Shown here: positions 35,918 to 48,971 of the stretch, one piece after another
How positions within the stretch are numbered: the stretch's first letter is position 1
Layout of the letters: each line of letters starts with the position of its first letter
Assembly: GCA_034440615.1 (NCBI GenBank)
Contig: JAOTOM010004800.1
Location: 146,001-210,000 of the forward strand
Length of the DNA stretch: 64,000 nt
Direction of reading: 5' to 3'
Origin: Ashinkailepas kermadecensis
Taxonomy: Eukaryota; Arthropoda; Thecostraca; Neolepadidae
Notes under the pieces: model-generated
Seen by the model: the letters and a program-made list of their open reading frames with translations, nothing else
Told to the model about the DNA's origin: nothing
The model's database searches: none
Position numbers and translations under genes: made by a program

Positions 35918-38329
35918 ATCACCGTCGCCCCAGGCTCACAATGCGACGTGGGGCCCTGGGTAACAATCGTCCTGCTGGGGGGACGCTCAAATCCAGCAGC
36001 ACGCGACCGTGACCTGAGGTCGCTCCATCGCTACCAGACGACCCCGAATGGATCAAGCTTGCAGGAGGCGACCCACCCTAATCCAATCCGTCTGTTGGCG
36101 GCAGACGTATGTGGAACCGATAACATGTCAAGAGGCTACCCGATTAGAGCATAGCATGTTTTGTACCATCCATGAAGCTTTTGAATCAGACTGGATTGGG
36201 ATGTGATGAGACACAATTTTGATAAAACTGTCGGCTTTTCGTTGGACTTGGGATTGTTACCGAGGCCATACTGTTGTTCTACTTGCTGTGAGGAGTCAGA
36301 TTTTCCGACTTTTATTTTATTTGGATTATCGTTCTGGTTATCGGTGCATTATACCACGTGGCCATGACCAAGTGACCTTCAAGGATCCGGATTGGGTTGT
36401 ATTAATCCATGGCTCTATGGCTCCATTCCATGGTACGGCCTACTGTCGAGCTGCAGATACCTGAAGATGTGCTGTATTTTTGGGCCGGCACACCGTCGGA
36501 CTGACCTGCAATGGGCTACAGCACCGCCTCAGCCCAGGCCAAAATCTGCACACTGACCTGGTCTCATTGACTGACCTGACGAACTGACTCGGGACCAGGG
36601 ACCTCACCATGCTGGACTGGCTTCAGAGTGCAATGGTCACACAAGGTCACCACCGTCTTGTACGGGTGCGGTGGCAGCGGGATGAGGCGGAAAGGTGGCA
36701 TACAGGTCAGGTGGCCAGGTCGTGTTACGCTCACACGGCCGCCATTTGAATCGTGATCAACGGAGAGCAGTGACCTCACTGGCCCGCAATATGGATCACA
36801 AGCAACAGGGTGTGTTCATCTCAGATGCCGACGCTCTGGTTCACCGCCACGGGAGCGAAGTAACCTCGGAAGGCCAGCACCTGCGCCAGGTGTGCTGCCG
36901 CACACACTCGTGCTATTGAATTATTGTCGACGAGGCTGCAGCTGGATCGGCGCGGTGCGTGTTCGACATGCGGTCCCATCCGGTGGCGTGTGGCGATGCG
37001 AGACGTGCCGAGCGACCACCAGGCCGTGTGGCCGGCCGACTGACCCCCACGGCGGACGGCCGGGCTCCACCGAGGTCACGGCACGACCGTTGCCACCGGC
37101 TCGGTGAGCTCAGCTGACCTCGGCTGACCTCGGCTGCGTCACGTGCACCGTGTTGGGCAATTTGTCAGGTGCGCCGGTGGATGACCCACGACGATGGCAG
37201 CGTTCTGAGGTCGTGGCTCCGCACGGCTGGCTGGCCAGCTGCGCCGACTGCATCTGGCGTCGGTAAATCACGAAGGAAGGCTGCATAATGGACGGCGACG
37301 GCAGCTGATGACGATAAAAACCAGAGTGGATATCGATACATTTACTTTTTGCGAACCCTCGAACTTCGTTGAAGACGTGAGAAATGTTGACATTAATGGC
37401 GTACGCATTTTCGGTATAACCTCTTTATTTTAGTGAATATTCATTTCGAGATGTGCCGTGAATAAGATCGTGGGATACATTAGGTCTCGAATGCATGATA
37501 TCAGAATCAATACGTGAGCCAAGCAGCGACTTTTCAGTTCATAGCGCGCAACGTGGAGGTGCTCACAAATATATCGGCACCTAACTCGGCTGGCAACTCG
37601 GCACCTGTCAGGCCAGACTGCATCTGATCTGGCCGCACGTGATTCTCGTCACGCCATTCCGCCGTAATAAAAACCTGTCGCCCGCGACTGCGACATCGAT
37701 ATCACCATGGCCACGGGCGGTTGTGGACGGCGCCCGTCTGGTTCAGTGTCGACCCAAGCTGCCAACACACTGCACAAAACAACACCCATCCAAATTCGAC
37801 CAACGGCCGGTGACACGAACCACCTTCAACCTTCACCATCCGCAGCTGAAATACCGTCCAGAGTAAGCGGTCAAAGGCTCCAGTTCAGTGTAACCAACCT
37901 GGGGTCACACATACCCACACCCATATGTAGGCAGACGCCGGTGTTATCACCAGGAATTGAATTATTGCTGCAATCCATGCACAATAAAGCACCCCACCAA
38001 GAATGCGTCCAAACTGGACACGACGAGCACCATTGTACAGTGGTCAGTACTGCGTGTGGGTCACGAGTCACGGGACGATGTTTTTGCTCGTGAGTCTCGA
38101 CACCAAATGTTCGGACTCCGGTGGCTGGGGTGCTGGAACCCCTTCCCACTCAACGCAAGTTCAGCAGTCGGTCTATGGCGTATGCTAGATATTTTGGACA
38201 CAACAGGCATTGTGGACCAATCCATCAAACCTGAGGATAAATCTGCACCAGAGCTCAACGAGGTCAGGAGATGTAAGTACAGTTCGTGGGTCAGAACAGG
38301 GTCACGAGAAGACAGTGGAGCTCGTGAGT
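35918..38329. other. Unassigned DNA; GC-rich and AGGTCA-rich between 36480 and 37300
   Basis: 36480-37300 is GC-rich with many TGACCT/AGGTCA words, for example the tandem CTGACCTCGG near 37110. It may be decayed minisatellite or a CpG-rich unit. No convincing coding sequence is seen; short frames lack motifs. Confidence 0.45.
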
Positions 38330-39270
38330 GGAGACAGCGTCACGAGAGGTACTGCCCGTGGATCAGGACAGGATCACGAGAGGTACTGCCCGTGGATCAG
38401 GACAGCGTCACGAGAGGTACTGCCCGTGGATCAGGACAGCGTCACGAGAGGTACTGCCCGTGGATCAGAACAGCGTCACGAGAGGTACTGCCCGTGGATC
38501 AGGACAGGGTCACGAGAGGTACTGCCCGTGGATCAGGACAGGGTCACGAGAGGTACTGCCCGTGGATCAGGACAGCGTCACGAGAGGTACTGCCCGTGGA
38601 TCAGGACAGCGTCACGAGAGGTACTGCCCGTGGATCAGGACAGCGTCACGGAGGTACTGCCCGTGAATAGGTCTGCCCGTGGATCAGACAGGTCACGAGA
38701 GGTACTGCCCGTGGATCAGGACAGCGTCACGAGAGGTACTGCCCGTGGATCAGGACAGCGTCACGAGAGGTACTGCCCGTGGATCAGGACAGCGTCACGA
38801 GAGGTACTGCCCGTGGATCAGGACAGGGTCACGAGAGGTACTGCCCGTGGATCAGGACAGCGTCACGAGAGGTACTGCCCGTGGATCAGGACAGCGTCAC
38901 GAGAGGTACTGCCCGTGGATCAGGACAGGGTCACGAGAGGTACTGCCCGTGGATCAGGACAGGGTCACGAGAGGTACTGCCCGTGGATCAGAACAGCGTC
39001 ACGAGAGGTACTGCCCGTGGATCAGGACAGGGTCACGCGAGGTCATTACCGCCCGTGGATCAGACAGGGGCACGGGATTTCCGCATTGCCCGTTTGTCAG
39101 AACAGGGTCACGAAAGTCAGTGCTGTCTATGGGTCAGGACAGGACTACGAGAGGTCATTCCTGCCTGTGAGTGAGGACAGCATCACGAAAGGTCAGTACT
39201 GCTCGTGAGTCAGGACTAGTCACGCCAGGTTAGTACTGCTCGTGAGTGAGGACAGGGTCACGCAGGTCAG
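38330..39270. repeat. 36-bp minisatellite, about 25 copies
   Basis: The unit begins CAGCGTCACGAGAGGTACTG and continues CCCGTGGATCAGGACA. Copies are near-identical over 38338-39030, then degenerate. A disrupted unit is at 38641-38695. The period is a multiple of 3 with no plus-strand stops, so all three plus frames are open (up to 332 codons), a repeat artefact. Confidence 0.97.
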
Positions 39271-41329
39271 CACTGTTCGGTACAGCTACAGCGGGTGAGC
39301 AATCCTGACACGGCTAGAGGTCGTGTCGGGATGGCAGACCTCAGCCTAGCTCCGACTAAGCGTCCTTCGCATCTCGTGCACCACAATGCAAGAGCTGTCA
39401 TTGGCCTCGCTGACAACGAACGCCTGCGTGTTCCATACCAACTCATATTATTTCACAGATAATTGTAATATTGTCTGTAACTGATGGGTGTGGTTTTGCA
39501 CGAATGGCAGTAAGTGCATGCTGCATAATTAAACAGAAGCTTACAAACTATATCTCTCGCCAAGCATATGTCCTCATATGTAATCCTCACTTCCCTTTGA
39601 CATGCAAAATTACAAAATTGCATATATGCAAAATTGAGGCTCACCTGGGTAGTGGAGCGTTCAGATTGATAACATACCTCGAATATGCAGTGGTTAATAT
39701 TACCCTTAGTTCAGTTGTTTTCCTCATTCAAGCTTGTCAAGTATATGATCTGCTATAAGCCTTGTTTCGCTACATTGTCCCTACACTGCGAATAACATGC
39801 CTTTCATGTCATTTTGATTAAATCACCTGACGCCTAGGCTGCGACAAGCTTTGTTATTTGCTCCCGTACCTGTATCCAAGCAATCACGCCTATGAGGAAG
39901 CCTGAATAAGGCGAAAAATGTCTCCGACATTTTCATAACAAGGAATTTTGGTAATATTCGCCATCGCATGATTCCTAAATATCTTCATTTGCCTGAAAAC
40001 AACAGAAGTTAAGCATTCACGATCGCGCACGTAATAATATAAATGTGGAACAATCCTTCCTATACACGATCCAGCATTTCCCAGGTACAACAGCAAACAC
40101 GGAGACAGTAAACACGGAGCAGACAGCCAACACGGAAAGGCGCGCAGCGGCCAGCCATGTGCAGGGCCGTTGGCCTGTGTCGGTGTTTGCCGCCGCCACT
40201 CTGACAGCTGGTTGGGGGGGGGGGGGGGAGGGGACTGCTCGTCGTCGCTTGCCAGCGTCACCAGCAGTCATAACAGTGTGCCTCCATCTGCGGCCGTGCT
40301 GCTGGTCGGCCGCCGGTCCGTGGTAACCGGAGCCGCCGAGCCACTGCAGCAGCCAGCCACAGCCCCACTGATTAGCGTGGTTTTCCCCGGCGACTGGCGA
40401 CAGGCGACCAGCGACTGGCGACTGGCGAGGGCAGCGGGCGACACTCTACACCACAGGTGGGCCTGAGACGCCGGCCAGACAGCCGGCAGACTGATGGACG
40501 CGGGCGTTAATCGCTCCTTGACGTCGAGTGCAAAGGTCGAGTCAATAAGGCCATGCCTCGGCCGACTGGGGTGGGCACACAATATGCCGGGCGACAACGA
40601 AGGTCAACCTCGAGCGCCACGCTAACAACAACACGTGTGGAAAAATAGGACAATTTCAGCAGTGTTTCAAGATGAAAGTTTAGTATGTTTAGTCTTTAGT
40701 AGATGCTGTGGTGTTGAGCTCAGCAAAAGCGTACTTAACGAACCAGTTGCGAGGTGTTCGTTTCCAGTCGCAGCATCCAGCTACGGTAACATTGGGTGTA
40801 CGATACTGGGAAAGGAACCGCTCGGTTCCTTCCCCAGCCCCGTCGATGGACGATGGCGTGGCCGACCGAGCTACCAAAACTGGTGCGGTCCAGTCGGTTT
40901 GCGCGCGGAAATGATATCCGGTCAGACAGCTGGCGTGGCCACTGCCGCCGTCAAATCATCAATCACGACGGTGACACGGGCCGGTTCCCCACCTGGCACT
41001 GACCCCCTCCCCCCACCGATACGCAGTCTATCGTGACTAAGACCAGTTGGGGCGCCGGAGACAGGACTGGTGTGAGTGGGTATTGGTTTCCAGCTCCGGA
41101 CGACAGTTGGTCTTCACAACGCTTTCCAAGGTTTGGAAATACGATAGATATTATGAGTTTATCGAGGCCCATAATCTAGGCACAAGCTGGTCTACCAACG
41201 AGGTAGACCAATTCGTCTGGACTTGGATGTACCCTGAAGCTAGATGAAATGTACGCACGCTCAATCGTGTTGTCCGAAGCAGCAAGGCCGTATTAGGAGT
41301 GCAGTGGGTGTGTGTGTGTGTGGAGGGTG
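39271..41329. other. Unassigned DNA; CpG-rich segment about 40130-40640
   Basis: An AT-rich first part is followed by a roughly 500-bp GC/CpG-rich part with a G-run (40213-40226) and ACTGGCGAC/GGCGACCAGCGAC mini-duplications near 40395-40425. It is a candidate CpG island-like region. No exon could be identified. A short (GT)n lies near 41308. Confidence 0.45.
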
Positions 41330-41850
41330 TAGAGGGTCTCGGACCCATGAGGAAGGCCTCTGGGTAGATGGAGAGTGCCCACTGACAGACGCTGAAGGCC
41401 CTGGGCCGGGCCAATGTGAAGTGTCTCTAGGCCGACGAAGGCACCCGGGGTCGGTGGAAGGCCCCCGAGCTGAGGGAGCAGGCTTCTGTCAGCTAAATAT
41501 TTCCTGAGCCAATGGAAAAGAGTCCTGAAGTGACCGTGGGGGCCTCTGAATCGATGAGACCCTTCTGACAGAAGAGAGACCGGCCACCGATAAAGATCGA
41601 GGACCATCAGAGAGGGCCTGAAGCTGACAGAAAGTGTCCCTGGGCCGACGGAGAGGCCCAAGCCGATATGAAGGACCCTGAACTGACTGAGAAGGCCCCG
41701 GGTCGCTGCAGGGATCGGCGGTCGGATGGAGAGGTCCCATAGCCACCAAAGAGGACACAGGACCATTGGAGAGGGCCCGAGCCGATATGAAGGACCCCTG
41801 GGCCGACTAAGGGGCTCCAAGCCGATATGATGATCCTGTACTGACGGAGT
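41330..41850. repeat. Degenerate GC-rich repeat (GAGGGCCCxAGCCGATATGAAGGACC type)
   Basis: Recurrent GCCGATATGAAGGACC, GAGAGGCCC and ACTGACxGA words at irregular spacing of about 35-40 bp. An old decayed minisatellite, ending near a C-run at about 41860. Confidence 0.75.
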
Positions 41851-42054
41851 AGCCCTCTCCCCCCCCCCCGAAATGTTTTGTGTGTACCTATGGATTTCGA
41901 GTTCATTGAAATAAATTTTCACTCAGAGAGGAGTGACCGTGGTAAAATATGCACGAAAGCGAAGAAGTTGGTTTGGGTCGGCGAATTTGCGCCTTAAAAA
42001 TGGAAAAGATGCGATTCATTGGGTGGGTGAGTGCATGGGGGATCACAGTTAGCA

Positions 42055-42330
42055 CTGTTGAGATAGGCCCTGATGGGCTGACGGAGAGCCCCGGCTAGTA
42101 AAGGTCTCCAAACCAACGGAGTGGGACCTTGAGCCGAACGAAGACTGCCCCTAGCTATCGGAGGGAACCACGCAGGCCATCGGAGGGGATCCCCTAGCTG
42201 ATATGAACGGCCACTGGGCCCATGGAGGGGTACCAGGCCGATAAGGGGCCCATGGCTGATGGAAGGAAGCTCGGGTCGTGCAAAGACGCCCGCCCGTGCT
42301 GACGGAGAAAACCCCGGCCAGCAAAGACGG
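42055..42330. repeat. Degenerate GC-rich repeat, second block
   Basis: The same word family as 41330-41850 (GCTGATATGAACGGCC, GGGCCCATGG, GCTGACGGAGA) recurs with about 35-45 bp spacing. Confidence 0.6.
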
Positions 42331-43089
42331 GTGGGTAATTTTACAGAATGGATACCGTTGAGAGCCAAAGTGGTTGAAACCTGACTATTGTGCAATTTTC
42401 CATTCTGAGTTACAACAAACTAAGAACTCCGCCTCTGAGGTACGTGTGCCTCCCGGTCAGAATTCCTGACCGTCCATGCCACGCACGTTTCTCACCAGCG
42501 CTGATGGATGGCATGAGAGGACTATAGGTAAACCTCTGCAGCAGCTGTAGAACTGCTACCCCCCCTCCCCCCTGAGACCTCAGATTTCATATGGGATGCA
42601 CTGAGGACCGAACGATTTATCCCTCTGACAGCCCCCCGCCCTCCGGGAGCGTGGGCGACGGAATCTTGTTTGGCTGTGGTGTGGGAGGGCAGGCACTCAT
42701 TCTGGACTCATTGAAGGGAGGAGTGCACTGTGCTTAGGACATCAGTCGCGCATCGTCGAGGCACCTCCGATGGCTTGCAGCAAGACACATGGGGACATCT
42801 TCACCCCTCCATCCCTGTCCGGGGCGCTCAGACTTAATATGTGAGTCAATATGGACCAATATGAATGTGGACCGTATTTGTATAGGGAAAGGCGCATGTC
42901 TGTGCACAATATTTAAAATAGGGTCGCACATACGCAAAGTACAATTTTGTCATCACTTCTTTCTTGCCTTTATTTTGAGCACTCCTATTCATGCTTCCTC
43001 ACGTTCTAATACCCTTTTTACCATTTCCTGTGGGTGGATATGAGGAGCTTTATCATCTGAACACGGATTCCATGGCATACAGACGTTTT
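42331..43089. other. Unassigned DNA
   Basis: No feature recognised apart from a C-run at 42559-42571. Confidence 0.5.
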
Positions 43090-43575
43090 TTGTGCTATTT
43101 CCCAGCGAGTACACTTTTAGTTTACTATCTGCTAGAGGGTAATCCTCAATTGCTATCTGTCATAGAGTGAACCATTTTCATTTACCATCTACTAGAGAGT
43201 ATACCCTTTTAGTCTACTATCTACAAGGGGGTAAACTCTCCTCAATTACAATCTGCCAGAGGCTACTCTTTTCGTTTTTCACTAGTCAGAGGGTAAGCTC
43301 TTTTCATCTAACAGGTGACAGAGTACTTTTTGGAACTTGTCCCTCTGTCCCCGAATACCATGACAAACAGACGTTTTTACCACCTCTCAGAGTGTATTAC
43401 CACTCTTTTAGTTCATCATCTACCAGAGGGCAACCCTTTGCAATTATCATCTGCCACAGAGTAAACATCTTCACTTACCATCTGCCGGAGGCTAAACTTC
43501 CTTCATTTACCACCAGTCAGAGGATACATTATATCAATTTGCCATCTGATAGAGGCTAAGACCCTTTTTATTACC
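43090..43575. repeat. Degenerate repeat of about 35-40 bp (TACCATCTGCCAGAGGGTAA type)
   Basis: About 12-14 diverged copies of a unit with CATCTGCCAGAGG followed by TAAAC-CTTTTCATTT. Divergence is high, so this is an old array. Confidence 0.8.
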
Positions 43576-43782
43576 GCCATTCAGGAGTTGCCCCAGAAGC
43601 CGGTGAATTTCATAGCAGTTTTGCAAGGATATACATTGTTTTCATGTTCTCTTATTAGAAGTAAACACTTGAATACATCAGTATAACTTGACATAAATGG
43701 CTACCTAGCAATTTGAAATATACTTCTCTATTCATCTATAATCACTCCGCTCCCTGACCCTGCGTGTCTGTTGGTGCGCGGT

Positions 43783-43860
43783 GGTTCTGAGGGACGAGGT
43801 GGAGTGCAGTTCTGAGGGACGAGGTGGAGTGCAGTTCTGAGGGACGAGGTGGAGTGCAGT
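43783..43860. repeat. 25-bp tandem repeat, 3 copies
   Basis: Three perfect or near-perfect copies of a unit starting GTTCTGAGGGACGAGGTGGA. Confidence 0.97.
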
Positions 43861-43959
43861 TTGAGATATAACTTGTGCGTGTTGTGAAGCGTGGTGCGAT
43901 TTTTCGATTGCTGTGCCGCAGCGCAGTGACTTTGCATGGCAAGGGAACATTTAGTGTGC

Positions 43960-44190
43960 TTCTTTGGTCATGTTGCGCCATGGTGTGGTTTGTGTAGGTC
44001 CTTTGTAGGTGACATGCCTTCCTTGATCATGTTACGGTATGGTGTGTTGTTGTTTATTGGGGTTTGGGGCGCATCGACTGCAGTGGTCATGCAGTGCGGT
44101 ATGGTGTGTAATGTGTATCAATTTGTAGGTGGCATGCCTTTTTGATCATTTTCAGCATGGTGTGTAACATGTAGGTACTTTGTAGGTGGC
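43960..44190. repeat. Degenerate repeat of about 60-70 bp (GGTATGGTGTG type)
   Basis: Four diverged copies of a unit combining TGATCATGTT-CGG, ATGGTGTGTAA, and TTTGTAGGTGGCATGCC. Confidence 0.65.
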
Positions 44191-44199
44191 ATACCCAGA

Positions 44200-44370
44200 G
44201 GCACAAGGGGGCGGGGCCCTGTTCATTAGCAGCCAAAAATACACTAGATCACAAAATAAATTTTGATAATTCACCACGCAAAACCAGAAATTCTCTGCAC
44301 GCGAAGATCGCCGAAGGAGGTCCACGTTTCTTAATATTTCCCCCTTAAGAAAATCTTGGTTGCACCCCTC
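44200..44370 (+). mobile_element. MITE-like dispersed repeat, second copy
   Basis: Related to 19306-19475 along its length, including TTCTCTGCACGCG and the end AAGAAAATCTTGGTTG-CACCCCT. Confidence 0.5.
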
Positions 44371-45685
44371 GCTGTGCCTAGATATAGGTAGGTACGCACC
44401 TATGTACGTACCTGGCTAGTACCACTGCTTTTCACTACAATTGATTGGAAACTTCTTAATAATGAAAAGAAGCAGGACGACACGTACCTACCTACCCAGC
44501 ATTGGAAAGTCAACTCTGTGCTGCATTTTTTTTGTCATCCAGAGCATCATGGTCCGCAGGAAATGTTTGCTTCCTCTGTGATGGGTTAAATGGCTCCATT
44601 TAGAACCGCGTGTTGCTCTTTCATAGACCCAGCCCCAAAGCCACGCCTGTCGAGTCGTGTTTCGTGCCGACGTATATATGAGGTCCGCTGGTGCAGGATC
44701 TATTTTCACAGCCGACAATAGAATAGGCGCTCTTTTCCGCTATCCTCTAAAGGCATCTAACCAAACCAGTCGTTTCGAAGTTGATAATAGACATAGTAAT
44801 TTCGACGCTGACCGCCGGGTGTCGACAGATGAACCCCCGAAGTGCTGCAGATTTTCCTACCCCTTGCAGTGCGACCGGTGGGGGGGGGGGGATTCACCCT
44901 TCCCTCTTCACTGAAAGGGTTAGGCAGATTGTGAAACGACTCATTTTGACACAGTTCTGATAGGCTGAGAATAACCACATGCTGGGGATAACTCACGCTT
45001 TCTGCACGACAAGACGATTTTCAATGTCCTTAATTAATAAATTAACACGCGCGCAGGAGCGCCTCTCATATCACGCGCACTGGAGAGTGGGCAGATTCGC
45101 CCCTCCCCCAAGTGAGATCCCGGAAGACTCTGAAGCTAGAAGCACACGGCTGTAGTGAACTAGTTTCAGTATATGTTTCATGGTCCAAGGTCCTTACCTT
45201 CAAGGTGAAATGAGGTCGAGGTGGGCCGTCGCACCGCGCCACCGCTCCACCGCACCGACGAAACGTTTGCGACATTGAACGCTCGGTGGCCGGGCGGCCG
45301 GAAATTGGTCATGGATTTCGATTTTCCCATAGGATGCGCCTATCAATTTGCAACAAAGTCACCAGATTTCATGACAATATCGCAGCCCGTGTATGAGATA
45401 TCGTTGAAAAGCATGAGAGTGAATGGCGGATTTCGGCCGCCACTGTCCGGGGCGCATGTTAAGCGAAGCTCCAGATATGTAGCATTGGATGGGACTTCGC
45501 AATTAATACCTACTCGAAGGCAGTGGCGTAGGCAGTGGCATTGATTTGGTCCGGGGAGCCGGGGGCGAATATCTGAAGAGGGACCTCAACCTACCGAGGG
45601 CTCCTCACCACTTTTCCGAAACTCCTAGGATTTCTGTCATTTAATTTCCAAAGGGCCCCTTCGATAGTAATTTCCATGACTTAGT
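44371..45685. other. Unassigned DNA
   Basis: No gene recognised. G-run at about 44879-44890. A CAGTGGCGTAGG word at about 45522, followed by G-rich text and GGGCCCC, may be a stray hAT-type terminus; no partner end was found. Confidence 0.45.
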
Positions 45686-45720
45686 AAACACACACACACA
45701 CACACACGCGCGCGCGCGCA
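45686..45720. repeat. (CA)n(CG)n microsatellite
   Basis: (CA)n passes into (CG)n, an alternating purine-pyrimidine tract. Confidence 0.95.
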
Positions 45721-45734
45721 ATATACAGGCGCAC

Positions 45735-46008
<274 letters not shown>

Positions 46009-46744
46009 CTTTCACACTTGTACTTTATAATTACTGTATAATTACTTTATAATATATTTTCATATTCATACTTTCATTGAATAATACAACATACCTTGTG
46101 TTGATATGCATCTTTGAGAGGCTCTCAAGTCATTTAATGACCGTCCGTTCTTGTGTGGAACCTGCACGTAAAATTGTACCTATATTCTTCCATTCAAGTA
46201 ATGTTTTGTTAGGACACCTAACATCTTCAGACATGCGGATAAAACACAATATAAGAACATAAAACATTCGTAAGCGTTTCGATTTCTATACGATGTGCGC
46301 GTCAGCATTGAACATTTTAGACTGCCTTTCTCTAACACACAGGAGCCATCTTCATCTCGCATGGGCCATTCCCAGTCCTCGACAAACTTGTCTAGCTTTC
46401 AGCAGAATCCTGCACCTTTGAGACAGGCCTCACAATTTCTAGGAAACATTGCCAGCTCTTGGAACTCCTCAGCTCTTGGGTGGCTCTGTTCATCCTTCAT
46501 TGTTCCTCCCAAGCTTCAGGAGCATGACAGATCGGTCCGCTCTAGCTCTCAGGGGACGTGCGTAGTCCTCTACAGTCTTTCGGGGTAGCAACCTGGAACA
46601 AAACGATTCAATAGCCTTGACCACCATTGATTGGTGTGCCACTACCGGTCTGTGCGTCACTCCCACCGTCTGACCCCTCTCCTCCACCATGCTAATGACA
46701 ACTATCTCCCCACTGCAGGAGTCTTCTACAGCAGCGAACAATGT
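46009..46744. other. Unassigned DNA, serine-rich open frame
   Basis: A 97-codon plus-strand frame (46295-46588) is serine-rich, and a 3' splice-site-like TTTCTCTAACACACAG precedes 46343. An overlapping minus frame is also open. Neither resembles a family I know. Confidence 0.35.
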
Positions 46745-46925
46745 CAGCGGGAAGTTGGTGGCGTTTGTTGCCGCTCCGGCAACGAATTAAATAAACTAAG
46801 CTTCAGCAGGATGGTTGGCGGCGTTTGTTCCTCCTTCGGCAACGTATTAAATAAACTAAACAACGTCAGCAGGGTAGTTGGCGACGTTTGTTGCTGCTCC
46901 GGCAACGCATTAATGAACTAAATCA
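46745..46925. repeat. About 60-bp tandem repeat, 3 copies
   Basis: Diverged copies of a unit with CAGCAGG-TGGTTGGCG, GCGTTTGTTGCTGCTCCGGC and AACGxATTAAATAAACTAA. Confidence 0.9.
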
Positions 46926-47041
46926 ACATGGCATGGGCCGAAGTAGCCCCGCTCCCAGGAACGGGGAGTGGCGCACCCAGAAGTGGTGCGCTGACGCTAC
47001 GAAATGGTCGCGGCTCGGTGTGATCACGGCTCGTTGTGGTC

Positions 47042-48971
47042 CAGTGGCGTATCTGGGATTTGCCTTAGGGGGGGGGGGGCAAACGGGTTTGGAGTGGGCC
47101 CACCTACCCCCCATTAAAATAGTCCGCGGATTTGGACCACTAATCTTTCAAAGGTGCAAAGGAATTTTGTTTCTTAAATAAAATAATTAGTGACCAACTT
47201 AATTGCCCTATGAAGAGGGCCGGCCCAATCTACCACCATCGTTTCTGAATCACCGAAGTTCAGCCCTAACTGCCCCCATCCTGTTCGAAGGTTTTTCTGT
47301 TAGTATCCCTTAATACGTGACCTCACTCTGCTAAAATTATGCTGGTGCAAATAAATTAAAGTGTAAAATTTTCAACTTTCAAGCATTCCAGTTAATATCG
47401 CCCGGTCGCCAAAACGAGCAACGTTCGTGCAAGTGTACTTGCACATTCGGCGAATTCGCCACACTTCGTGAGATTCTCCGCTTTCTGCTAGGTCTCCAAC
47501 GTTTTGCTAATTGCTTCCACATGATATTCTTGTGCCATATTTGACATGTGGAATGCTTCGCATGTGGGTTCGCTTGGACAATTCAATCAATTCAATTCGA
47601 TTACTAGTTCTCTTCTTCCTACATTTTCTGGAGGTTAAGAAATCCGGATACCCTCTGAGCTTTGATGCACCTCATCTCTTTGGTTAATACGTTCCCAGAT
47701 TGGCTTCTGGACCGAGGCCTATAAGCTAGGCGTTCTTTTTTGGACCCGTTGCGTTTTTCGTCTATGGATGTGTTTTAGGGCTGCACCCAGTTTTTCTTGA
47801 GGTCCGACGCATTTTCGAGACACCGGCTCTTTTTTTAGAGTTTTGTTGGTTTTTTTTGCACCGACTGTATTTTTGAGGTACCGGCACGTTTTCGAAGACG
47901 GCGATGGGTTTATTTAGTGTCCGTTTTTTTGTTCTTTTTAGGACCATAACGCTTTTTGAGGGCCCAGTCGGTTTTTGAGGTCTTATGGCCCCCGTGTACT
48001 TTGAGGTTTTCCTGTTGTGTGTTTTTTTAGAGCTCCCGGTGTGTTTATTTAGAGCTGCAACGCATGTTTTAAGACCTGGCCACTTTTTGCGGGACTCGGT
48101 ACGCTTAGGAGGGCTCAGTGCATTTTCGGCATCCCGTTGTTCTCTTGGGGTCATGCTATGTTTATTTGGGGCTGCTGACGCACATTTGTGGGACTCCAGT
48201 AGGATTTTTGGGCCCCATTATAATTTATCGGGGTCCCGGCGCGACATCTCGGGCACAGGTGCGTGACTCCGGGGGACCCAATGCCGGTTTTCTGGGCTCG
48301 CATGACGTATGTTTTGGTGACTACTTCTGAACTTTGTAAAGTCCGAGTTCCCGCCTGATTTTTCGAGTGCCGGGCGCCATATGTCTTTGTCCCACCCTCG
48401 ATTTTTCGAGCTCCGGTACGTTTTTTAGGAGTCGTACACGATATTTGAAGGCATCTAATGGTATCTTTTGGGCACCGGAGCGTTTTTCATCGCTCGGACG
48501 TTTAGTTCCCCGATTTCTCCTTATTTTGAAAGGCTCTAGCTTGATTTTTGTCGGCTTCAGATGCGATTTTTGGGGCGAAGCTGTATTTTTGGGAGAGGGG
48601 GGATGGGGGGGGATTCGACGCCAATTTTGGGAGTCCCGAAGGGAATCTTTGATGACCGGACCATAATTTTTGGGACCGCCGACTGGAATTTTGGGTCCAA
48701 AGCGCGATATTTGGGGGTTCGGCGCTAGTACGCGGGGCGCGTTGTACTTAGTTGGACCCCAGCACGATTTTCGTGGGCCCAGGCGCAATTTTTTCGGGCC
48801 CGGCGCAAGTTTTTTTTGCGCGCTGCATTTACTTAGGGCCCCTACGCGAATTTTATGAGCCCCTACGCGAATTTATAGGGCCCAGAACGATTTTTGAGGA
48901 CTTCGGCGCGATTATTGGGAGCCCACCCGTTCAGGAGGGGAGGGGGCATTTGGCTTTTTGGTACGCCACTG
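47042..48971. mobile_element. Candidate large hAT-like non-autonomous element
   Basis: The left end CAGTGGCGTATC and the inverted right end GGTACGCCACTG give about a 12-bp terminal inverted repeat with one mismatch, 1930 bp apart. Just inside the left terminus there is a GGATTTG-type word and a long G-run, as in the MITE at 27507. The interior (about 47760-48900) is a degenerate repeat of about 35 bp built from GGGCCCCGGCGCGATTTTTG-like units. The 8-bp flanks (TTGTGGTC and CGGCCGCT) do not match, so the two ends may not belong to one insertion. No transposase is seen. Confidence 0.5.

Noticed and set aside
38210..39208. 332-codon frame with a 12-residue periodic peptide (RGTARGSGQRHE type)
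   Set aside because: A 36-bp repeat keeps all three plus frames open; no conserved flanking coding sequence.
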